From DYHD01 sp964411065 (GTDB lineage Bacteria; Nitrospirota; Thermodesulfovibrionia; Thermodesulfovibrionales; Dissulfurispiraceae): 21,114 nucleotides of DNA. The translations under genes and the position numbers were made by a program. Location of the stretch: positions 1 through 21,114 of the forward strand of contig CAYPJO010000030.1 of assembly GCA_964411065.1 (NCBI GenBank), given 5' to 3'. The first letter of the stretch is position 1. Each line of letters starts with the position of its first letter. A model generated the notes under the pieces. It was given only the letters and a program-made list of their open reading frames with translations. It was not told the DNA's origin and ran no database searches. Of this stretch, positions 1-6,500 are shown one piece after another.

Positions 1-55
1 AAGAGAGGGTGGAAGGACGGTAGGTGCTGGAGTAGTTACAGAGATATTGGAGTAG
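1..55 (+). CDS. tuf: Elongation factor Tu, C-terminal fragment (5' end outside window)
   Basis: Reading in frame from base 2 gives REGGRTVGAGVVTEILE followed by TAG at 53-55. This is the nearly invariant C-terminus of EF-Tu, the GTPase that carries aminoacyl-tRNA to the ribosome; the fragment is the last strand region of domain 3. Only 17 residues are inside the window, so nothing can be said about the G domain. The order tuf-rpmG-trnW-secE-nusG matches the tufB context of many Gram-negative bacteria. The last codons also contain GGAG (49-52), which is placed to be the ribosome-binding site of rpmG. Confidence 0.93.
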   Translation, partial: REGGRTVGAGVVTEILE

Positions 56-59
56 TTGC

Positions 60-212
60 ATGAGAGATATAATACTTTTTCAATGCACTGAATGTAAAAA
101 TAAGAATTATTCCAGTATGAAAAATAAAAAGAATACCTCAGATAAATTAAATCTCAAAAAATATTGCAGACACTGTAAAAAGCACACTACTCATAAGGAG
201 ATAAAAGCTTAA
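60..212 (+). CDS. rpmG: 50S ribosomal protein L33 (zinc-binding form)
   Basis: A 50-residue ORF starts at ATG 60 and ends at TAA 210-212. The protein MRDIILFQCTECKNKNYSSM... has two Cys pairs, C9-x2-C12 and C36-x2-C39, the zinc-ribbon layout of the C+ form of L33. Length (50 aa), basic composition and the YC-x2-C-x-KHT ending are typical of the family. L33 binds 23S rRNA near the E site. It lies four bases after the tuf stop and just upstream of tRNA-Trp and secE, its usual place. GGAG at 49-52, inside tuf, is seven bases from the ATG and fixes the start. Keeping the cysteines suggests the zinc-dependent variant; no zinc-free paralogue is seen here. Confidence 0.92.
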   Translation: MRDIILFQCTECKNKNYSSMKNKKNTSDKLNLKKYCRHCKKHTTHKEIKA

Positions 213-308
213 TTTGAATATATTAGGCCAGTAGCTCTAACGGCTAGAGCATCGGACTCCAAATCCGAGGGTTGGGGGTTCGAATCCCTCCTGGCCTGTA
301 TTCAAATT
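211..308 (+). repeat. 10-bp inverted repeat flanking tRNA-Trp
   Basis: AATTTGAATA (211-220) is the exact reverse complement of TATTCAAATT (299-308). The right arm begins immediately after the tRNA discriminator base; the left arm ends four bases before the acceptor stem and overlaps the rpmG stop codon. In the polycistronic transcript the arms could extend the acceptor stem as a 10-bp helix with a small 5' bulge. The pairing is seen directly; a role in tRNA excision is inferred. Confidence 0.6.
225..298 (+). tRNA. trnW: tRNA-Trp (anticodon CCA)
   Basis: The full cloverleaf can be drawn. The acceptor stem pairs AGGCCAG (225-231) with CTGGCCT (291-297), seven Watson-Crick pairs, followed by discriminator G298. 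The D stem is GCTC/GAGC with loop TAACGGCTA. The anticodon stem TCGGA/TCCGA encloses loop CTCCAAA, giving anticodon CCA at 259-261. The T stem is 274-278 with 286-290 around loop TTCGAAT. The 3' CCA is not encoded (GTA follows), so it must be added after transcription. A G discriminator is the normal tRNA-Trp identity base. It sits between rpmG and secE on the same strand and is probably cut from their shared mRNA. Confidence 0.97.
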
Positions 309-336
309 TATTTGTCCTCTGAATCATGAGGTTGGA

Positions 337-525
337 ATGATCGAGAAAATCAAAAATTTCTTTAACGAGGTTAAAATCGAAACTAAAAAGGTAAACTACC
401 CGACAAAAGAAGAGCTGATAGGCTCCACATGGGTTGTCATCATAACAGTTTTGATAATTGGATTTTTTTTGGGATTAGTTGATTTTGGTCTTTCAAGAAT
501 AATTAGTCTTATTTTCAGGTTATAG
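337..525 (+). CDS. secE: Preprotein translocase subunit SecE
   Basis: This 62-residue protein is the short, single-helix form of SecE common outside the enterobacteria. It has an amphipathic N-terminal segment (about residues 1-27, MIEKIKNFFNEVKIETKKV) with the conserved Lys-Val-x-x-Pro-x-x-x-Glu region. One transmembrane helix follows (about 31-58). SecE clamps SecY in the inner membrane. The ATG at 337 follows GAGG (328-331). nusG starts four bases after the stop, the classical secE-nusG pair. Confidence 0.96.
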   Translation: MIEKIKNFFNEVKIETKKVNYPTKEELIGSTWVVIITVLIIGFFLGLVDFGLSRIISLIFRL

Positions 526-529
526 GCTA

Positions 530-1054
530 ATGGCAAAGAAATGGTATGCTGTTCATACATATTCAGGATATGAAGAGAAGGTAAAAGCCTCAATAGAAGA
601 GAAGGTAAAAGTAAGTAATATAGAGGATAAAATCTCGAGAATAGTAATACCTTCTGAAAAAATAATTGAGATAAAAGGAAAAAAGAAAAAGGAGTTTGGC
701 AAAAAATTCTATCCTGGATACATTCTCATAGAGATGGAACTTGATGATGAGACGTGGTATCTCATTAAGAATACACCAAGGGTCACTGGTTTCATTGGTA
801 AGACAAAGCCTGTTCCTTTGTCAGAAGAAGAGATAGATTCAATATTAACTCAAATTGAAAGAGGACCAGCCCCAACTATCAAAAGTAAGTTTGACAAAGG
901 TGACAAAGTAAAGATTATAGAGGGACCCTTTTATGGGTTCGTGGGTTATATAGATGATATTGATTATGATCATTCAAGATTAAGAGTGATGGTAAGCATT
1001 TTTGGGAGGCAGACACCTGTTGAGCTCTCATTCTTTCAAGTAGAGAAGGCTTAG
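530..1054 (+). CDS. nusG: Transcription termination/antitermination protein NusG
   Basis: 174 residues, close to the usual length of about 175-185. The N-terminal NGN domain opens with the diagnostic KKWYAVHTYSGYEEKVK and contains FYPGYILIEMELDDETWYLI. The C-terminal KOW domain (about 118-174) contains KGDKVKIIEGPFYGFVG. NusG binds the RNA polymerase clamp helices, increases processivity, and links polymerase to Rho or to ribosomal protein S10. The start is four bases after secE with only a weak AGG-type site, which suggests translational coupling. There is no large NGN-KOW insertion. Confidence 0.97.
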   Translation: MAKKWYAVHTYSGYEEKVKASIEEKVKVSNIEDKISRIVIPSEKIIEIKGKKKKEFGKKFYPGYILIEMELDDETWYLIKNTPRVTGFIGKTKPVPLSEEEIDSILTQIERGPAPTIKSKFDKGDKVKIIEGPFYGFVGYIDDIDYDHSRLRVMVSIFGRQTPVELSFFQVEKA

Positions 1055-1105
1055 AAACTTTGTAAATCTTTCTTTTTCAGTCTGTAATCAAGATTGGAGG
1101 ATTAA

Positions 1106-1534
1106 ATGGCAAAAAAAGAGATTGTAGCCCAAGTTAAACTCGTTATCCCTGCAGGCAAGGCTAATCCAGCGCCGCCTGTTGGTCCAGCGTTAGGTCCTCA
1201 CGGTATAAATATAATGGAATTTTGTAAGCAATTCAATGCTAAAACTCAAGGGATGGGTGACACTTTAACCCCTGTAGTTTTAAGCATTTATAGCGATAGA
1301 TCCTTTACCTTCGTTCTTAAGACCCCTCCAACATCAGAGCTAATAAAAAAAGCTGCCGGTATTATAAAGGGTTCTAATAATCCTAATAAAACTAAAGTAG
1401 GCACTTTAACAAGTGCGCAGATAGAGGAGATAGCAAAAAAGAAATTACCAGATCTCAATACAACCTCTTTAGAGGCAGCAATAAATATCGTCAAAGGCAC
1501 AGCAAAAAGTATGGGAGTTGAAATAAAGGACTGA
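1106..1534 (+). CDS. rplK: 50S ribosomal protein L11
   Basis: 142 residues, standard length. The N-terminal domain contains the Pro-rich switch PAGKANPAPPVGPALGPHG (about 16-34), the target region of thiostrepton-type antibiotics. The C-terminal rRNA-binding domain includes KTPPTSELIKKAAG and the GTLTSAQIEEIAKKKLPDLN region. L11 binds the GTPase-associated centre of 23S rRNA and is needed for RelA activation in species that have it. GGAGG at 1096-1100 precedes the ATG. It is followed by rplA 12 bases later, forming the conserved L11-L1 pair, which L1 often represses. No L1-binding leader hairpin could be drawn confidently in the 51-base gap after nusG. Confidence 0.97.
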   Translation: MAKKEIVAQVKLVIPAGKANPAPPVGPALGPHGINIMEFCKQFNAKTQGMGDTLTPVVLSIYSDRSFTFVLKTPPTSELIKKAAGIIKGSNNPNKTKVGTLTSAQIEEIAKKKLPDLNTTSLEAAINIVKGTAKSMGVEIKD

Positions 1535-1546
1535 GAGGAGTACCAA

Positions 1547-2236
1547 ATGGGTAAGAAACTTGAGGCAGTTAAAAAAAGAATAGAACTCACTAAGGATTAT
1601 ACATTGGAGGAGGCAATTTCCATAATAAAGGAAAATTCTTTCTCTAAATTTGATGAGACAGTTGATATGGCAATTAATCTGGGTGTAGATCCAAAAAAGT
1701 CAGATCAAATGGTGAGAGGTACAGTAGTACTTCCAAATGGCACTGGTAAGAAAGTGAAAGTTTTAGTTTTTGCTAAGGGTGAGAAGGAAAAGGAAGCCTT
1801 AGAAGCTGGTGCAGATTATGTGGGCGCAGAGGATTTTGTTGAAAAGATTCAGCAAGGTTGGCTCGATTTTGATAAGGCAGTTGCAACACCAGATTTAATG
1901 GGTTTAGTCGGAAAATTAGGTAAAATATTAGGACCTAGAGGGTTAATGCCTAATCCTAAGTTAGGAACTGTTACATTCGATATAGCAAAAGCTGTTAAAG
2001 AAATTAAAGCTGGCAAAGTTGAATATAAAGTTGACAAAACTGGCATTGTTCATGTGCCAATTGGTAAAGTTTCTTTTGATAAAGAGAAACTCTTTGAAAA
2101 TGCTATAAGTGTTTTGAAGTCAGTCATAAGAGCAAAACCGCCTACTTCAAAAGGTAAATACATAAAGCGTATAACTATTTCTTCTACTATGGGAATTGGT
2201 GTGAAGGTTGACTTTCAAAAATTAAAGATATCATAG
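1547..2236 (+). CDS. rplA: 50S ribosomal protein L1
   Basis: 229 residues, typical bacterial L1 length. Recognisable blocks are the N-terminal FDETVDMAINLGVDPKKSDQ, the central LGKILGPRGLMPNPKLGTV (about 125-143) and the C-terminal VPIGKVSFDKEKLFENA. L1 binds H76-78 of 23S rRNA to form the mobile L1 stalk and commonly represses its own operon. GAGGAG lies between rplK and the ATG. The gene is followed by the L10 leader rather than directly by rplJ, so L11-L1 and L10-L12 can be controlled separately. Confidence 0.97.
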   Translation: MGKKLEAVKKRIELTKDYTLEEAISIIKENSFSKFDETVDMAINLGVDPKKSDQMVRGTVVLPNGTGKKVKVLVFAKGEKEKEALEAGADYVGAEDFVEKIQQGWLDFDKAVATPDLMGLVGKLGKILGPRGLMPNPKLGTVTFDIAKAVKEIKAGKVEYKVDKTGIVHVPIGKVSFDKEKLFENAISVLKSVIRAKPPTSKGKYIKRITISSTMGIGVKVDFQKLKIS

Positions 2237-2288
2237 GGACAAACATTTACTAACAATCAGACTTTGTCTGTATTCATTTAAATTAGTG

Positions 2289-2444
2289 TCAGAGACCGTA
2301 GGTAGAATGGCAAGCTATTTGCCTACTTTAAATGGTCAAAGTGGTTGTTTAAATTAGAAGACCAACCTACCGAGACATGAGGATAGTCCTTATCGACTTT
2401 TATTAAGTCATTACAAAATACATATATATAATTATGGTCTCTGA
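2289..2444 (+). promoter_or_regulatory. Ribosomal protein L10 leader (L10-L12 binding mRNA structure)
   Basis: The spacer between rplA and rplJ has the hallmark sequence of L10 leaders: GAGACCGTAGGT on the left (2292-2303) and ACCTACCGAGAC on the right (2365-2376). GTAGGT (2298-2303) pairs with ACCTAC (2365-2370). Inside, GGCAA/TTGCC (2309-2313 with 2319-2323) and GGTTG/CAACC (2343-2347 with 2363-2367) form local hairpins, the last competing with the GTAGGT pairing. TCAGAGACC (2289-2297) is perfectly complementary to GGTCTCTGA (2436-2444), a 9-bp closing helix ending just before the rplJ Shine-Dalgarno. In this family, surplus L10(L12) complex binds the leader and represses rplJ-rplL; the mechanism here is inferred. 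Confidence 0.85.
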
Positions 2445-2446
2445 GG

Positions 2447-2453
2447 AAGGAGG
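2447..2453 (+). promoter_or_regulatory. Shine-Dalgarno AAGGAGG that argues for a CTG start in rplJ
   Basis: AAGGAGG is a perfect anti-16S match. It lies 13 bases inside the reading frame opened by ATG 2434, so it cannot serve that ATG. It is seven bases from CTG 2461, ideal spacing. ATG 2434 has only AT-rich sequence upstream, with no ribosome-binding site. Confidence 0.75.
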
Positions 2454-2460
2454 AACCCCC

Positions 2461-2994
2461 CTGATCACAAAGCAAAAAAAATCAAAACAGATTGATCAAA
2501 TTTCTGAAAAATTGATGAATGCAAAGGCTGTTATACTGACTGAGTATAAGGGGTTAACTGTGTCGGAGATTTCAGGTTTGAGGTTAAAAATCAAGGAAAC
2601 TGGTGGAGAGTTTAAAGTTGTTAAAAATACCCTTGCAAGAATCGCTGCAAAACAAACCCCTGTTGAATCTGCAATTGATTTTTTTAATGGTCCTACTGCT
2701 ATTGTCTTTGGTTATGGAGATCCAATTGCTATAGCAAAGAAGCTTCTTGACTTTACTTCGGAAAATGAAAAATTGAAGATTAAAACCGGTGTTATAGAAG
2801 GTAAGGTTTACACAGTTGAAGAAATCAAGGCTTTATCTACTCTACCATCTCGTACCGCACTTTATAGTATGTTGTTGGGAGCCTTACAATATCCTATGAA
2901 GGGTTTTGCTTTAACCTTGCGCTCAACAATAACTCAACTTTATTATGCTTTAGAATCCCTTAAGAACAAAAAAGAACAAAGTGGAGGAAATTAA
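2461..2994 (+). CDS. rplJ: 50S ribosomal protein L10
   Basis: L10 forms the base of the ribosomal stalk and carries the L7/L12 dimers on its C-terminal helix. From CTG 2461 it is 177 residues, the usual length. The N-terminal rRNA-binding domain contains AKAVILTEYKGLTV and VKNTLARIA, followed by GPTAIVFGYGDP and the C-terminal L12-binding helix. The nearest standard start, ATG 2434, would add MVSEEGGTP. CTG is preferred because AAGGAGG is seven bases upstream and the ATG lies in the leader's closing helix. Its distance to GLTV also matches E. coli L10 within one residue. An ATG-to-CTG base error or strain variant is an alternative. rplL follows directly. Confidence 0.93.
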   Translation: MITKQKKSKQIDQISEKLMNAKAVILTEYKGLTVSEISGLRLKIKETGGEFKVVKNTLARIAAKQTPVESAIDFFNGPTAIVFGYGDPIAIAKKLLDFTSENEKLKIKTGVIEGKVYTVEEIKALSTLPSRTALYSMLLGALQYPMKGFALTLRSTITQLYYALESLKNKKEQSGGN

Positions 2995-3378
2995 ATGGCA
3001 ATAACTAAAGAAGAGGTCTTTAAATTTTTTGACAATATGACAATTCTTGAAATGTCTCAATTTATTAAAGAGTTTGAAGAGAGATATGGAGTAACTGCAG
3101 TAGCGCCTGTTGCTGTAGCTGCTCCTGTAGGAACAGTTACACCGACCGCTCCTAAGGAGGAAGAAAAAACAAGTTTTGATGTAATTCTTCAATCAGCAGG
3201 AGAAAAGAAGATCCAGGTTATTAAAGTAGTAAGAGAGATAACATCTCTTGGATTAAAGGAGGCTAAAGATCTTGTTGATGGCGCTCCAAAACCTGTAAAA
3301 ACAGGAGTCTCAAAAGAAGAAGCAGAAGCAATTAAATCAAAGCTCGAAGCCGAAGGCGCAAAGGTAGAAATAAAGTAA
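2995..3378 (+). CDS. rplL: 50S ribosomal protein L7/L12
   Basis: 127 residues. The N-terminal dimerisation domain is about residues 1-35 (ILEMSQFIKEFEERYGV). The flexible Ala/Pro/Val-rich hinge is about 36-58 (AVAPVAVAAPVGTVTPTAP). The globular factor-binding domain follows, with KKIQVIKVVREITSLGLKEAKDLVDGAPK, a match to the canonical factor-binding helices. It recruits EF-Tu, EF-G, IF2 and release factors. The ATG directly follows the rplJ TAA, and GGAGG (2983-2987) lies inside rplJ, so translation is coupled. L12 is needed in several copies per ribosome, and the structured spacer that follows may help keep its output above that of rpoBC. Confidence 0.97.
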   Translation: MAITKEEVFKFFDNMTILEMSQFIKEFEERYGVTAVAPVAVAAPVGTVTPTAPKEEEKTSFDVILQSAGEKKIQVIKVVREITSLGLKEAKDLVDGAPKPVKTGVSKEEAEAIKSKLEAEGAKVEIK

Positions 3379-3387
3379 AAAAATAAT

Positions 3388-3536
3388 ATTAAGTGGTTAA
3401 GGATATTAGCTTTTTAAAGAACTTTTCTTGGGCAGACTACAAAGGAGGATCAATCGTTGAAGAATGTCCTTTGCTGCCACAAAGTTATAAAAGCGATTTT
3501 TTTTGAGAGTATCAATCCTTAACCACTTGATTTTTT
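3388..3536 (+). promoter_or_regulatory. Long rod-like RNA with two U-tracts between rplL and rpoB
   Basis: The spacer contains nested complementary arms. AAGTGGTTAAGGAT (3391-3404) pairs with ATCCTTAACCACTT (3515-3528), 14 perfect pairs, extendable to 3388 and 3531. Inside are GCTTTT/AAAAGC (3409-3414 with 3489-3494), AACTTT/AAAGTT (3420-3425 with 3481-3486), GGCAG/CTGCC (3431-3435 with 3474-3478), CAAAGGA/TCCTTTG (3440-3446 with 3467-3473) and an apical TCAA-TCG-TTGA. Eight Ts (3497-3504) follow the inner rod and six Ts (3531-3536) follow the outer arm, as in intrinsic terminators. Since rpoBC must be transcribed through it, a partial attenuator or RNase III processing site, as described between rplL and rpoB in E. 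coli, is the likely role. Confidence 0.7.
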
Positions 3537-3552
3537 AAAGTGAAGAGGTAAT

Positions 3553-6500
3553 ATGTTGAGATTTCCAAGAGAAAGACTAAACGTAGGTAAAATTCTACCA
3601 ATAATAGATGTCCCCTATCTTATCGAATTCCAAAAAAAATCCTTCGATAGGTTTTTACAAAAGGACGTCTATTATGAGGATAGAGTTGATGAAGGGTTAC
3701 AAGCCGCCTTAAAAAGTGTTTTTCCGATAGTAGATTATAATGAGACTGCTTCCATAGAGTTCATAAGCTATGATATTGGCGAGATCAAATATACTCAAAG
3801 TGAGTGTCTTGAAAAGGGCTTAACATATGCTGCACCACTAAAAATAAAAGTGAGGCTCAACATTTGGGACAAGAGTGAGGAGAATAAAAGGACATTAAAG
3901 GAATCGAGAGAACAAGAGATTTACATGGGAGATCTACCCATGATGACTGACAATGGTAGCTTTATCATTAATGGTGTGGAAAGAGTTGTTGTGAGCCAGC
4001 TTCATAGATCACCAGGGGTTTATTTTGCCCCTGATAAAACCAAAACTCATATCAGTGGCAGACTCCTTTATATGGCAAGAGTTATACCTGTTAGAGGTTC
4101 CTGGCTCGACTTTGAATTTGATTCTAAGGACATTCTTTATGTAAGAATCGATAGACGAAAAAAATTGCCAGCCACCATAGTACTAAAGTGTCTTGGATAT
4201 TCAGATGAGGATCTTCTCAAAATATTCTATCCTATTGAAGAAATAAAAATTGTAGACAGAAATACCTTTTTTAGACCAGTAAGTGATATTCTCGTTGGAT
4301 TACGAACAAAAAACAATATTAAATCACCTGAAACAGATGAAATAATAGTAAAAGAAGGCAGTAAAATATCAAAACTTGTATTGAGAAAATTAGAACAAGC
4401 TGGGATAAAAGAAATTCCTATAACGAAAAGCGAAATAATCGGTAGAATTACTCTGAAAGATATTGTAGATCCTGATACTGGTGAAGTTATATTGGATGGA
4501 AATAAGGAGATAACTGAGGAGATTCTGGAAAGAATTCTCTCGTTAAACATTAATAAATTGGAACTTTTATACATAGACAATGTCAATTATTTATCTTCTC
4601 TAAGAGAGACCCTCCTTATGGACAAAGTGACTTCTAAGAAGGAAGCTTTAAAGGAGGTTTACAAAAAGCTTAGACCTGGAGAGCCGATTACTGAGGCTGC
4701 TGCTCTTGAACTCTTTAACGGTTTGTTCTTTGATCCCAAAAGGTATGATCTATCACCTGTTGGGAGATTGAAGATAAATCAAAAATTAGGACTTGATACA
4801 CCTCTTGAGCAAAGGGTTTTAGACAATAGAGATATTATAGAGATAATTAGATACCTCTTAAATCTTAGGACTGGTAAAGGTGAAGTAGATGATATTGATC
4901 ACTTAGGTAATAGAAGAGTGAGGGGGGTAGGCGAGCTCTTAGAAAATCAATTTAGAATAGGGCTTGCCAGAATGGAAAGGACAGTAAAAGAGAAGATGGG
5001 TATTACTGAAATTGACTCTGCAATGCCCCATGACTTTATTAGTGCTAAGCCTGTAATGGCAGCTATTAAAGAATTTTTTGGTTCAAGTCAATTGAGTCAA
5101 TTTATGGATCAGACTAATCCTTTATCAGAAATAACTCATAAAAGGAGGCTTTCTGCATTAGGTCCTGGTGGGTTGACAAGGGAGCGAGCAGGCTTTGAAG
5201 TTAGAGATGTTCATCCCACCCACTATGGTAGAATCTGTCCAATTGAGACTCCTGAAGGACCCAATATAGGACTAATAACCTCCCTTGCTATATATGCTCG
5301 GATAAATGAATTTGGTTTTATTGAAGCGCCTTACAGATTAGTAGTAAATGGTAAGGCAACCGATGAGATACATTATTTATCAGCTTTAGATAGCGAAAGA
5401 CATCTTATTGCAGAAGCTACATCTCCAATAGATGCAGAAGGTAATCTTATAGGTGAGGTTGTTTTTGCACGAATTGGTGGTGATTTTAAGATGGACAAAG
5501 TTGAAAATGTTAGGTATATGGACGTTTCGCCTAAACAAATAATTGGGCTTTCTGCATCACTAATCCCTTTCTTAGAGAATGACGATGCTAACAGAGCATT
5601 GATGGGTTCAAATATGCAAAGACAGGCAGTACCTTTATTAAAACCTCAAGCTCCTTTTGTAGGTACAGGTATGGAGTATGTAGCTGCCAGAGATTCAGGT
5701 TGGCTTGTCATTGCAAAAAGAGCTGGTATTGTAGAGAGTGTAGATGCTAAAAGAATTGTAGTAAGAGCTACCGAGCCTGGAGATGACTTTAACATTATCG
5801 ATATATACGATCTCATAAAATTTAGGCGCTCTAATCAAGGCACCTGTATGAACCAAAGACCCATTGTTAATGTTGGTGACAGAGTCGAAAAGGGGAGTAT
5901 ACTTGCTGATGGACCAGCAACTGATGGTGGCGAATTAGCTCTTGGACAAAATGTCTTAGTTGCTTTTATGCCATGGGGTGGTTATAACTTTGAAGATGCA
6001 ATATTAATTAGTGAAAGATTAGTAAAAGATGATGTTTACACTTCAGTTCATATAGAAGAATTTTATGTAGAAGCACGAGAGACAAAACTTGGTTCAGAGG
6101 AAATTACAAGAGATATACCAAATGTAGGGGAAGGTGCCTTAAAAGATCTCGATGAGAGTGGGATAATAAGAATCGGTGCGGAAGTGAAAGCCGGGGATAT
6201 TTTGGTTGGCAAGGTTACCCCTAAGGGTGAGACACCCTTGACCCCCGAGGATAAACTCTTAAGGGCAATCTTTGGAGACAAAGCAGAGGAAGTCAAAGAG
6301 AGTAGCTTATATGTTCCGCCTGGCATAGAAGGTGTTGTTGTTGATGTTAAAATTCTTTCAAGAAAAGGCATAGAAAAGGATGAAAGAACAAAACAGATAG
6401 AAGCCGATGCCATAAAAAAACTTCAAAGGGATTTGGAGGAAGAAATCCGACTTTTAAAGTTAGAAAAAGAATTAAAGATCAAAGAACTTTTAAAGGGCAG

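Noticed and set aside
2258..2270. CAGAC-TTT-GTCTG after rplA as a terminator
   Set aside because: A perfect 5-bp stem with a 3-base loop, but TATTCATTT follows rather than a U-tract. It may simply be a small hairpin before the L10 leader.
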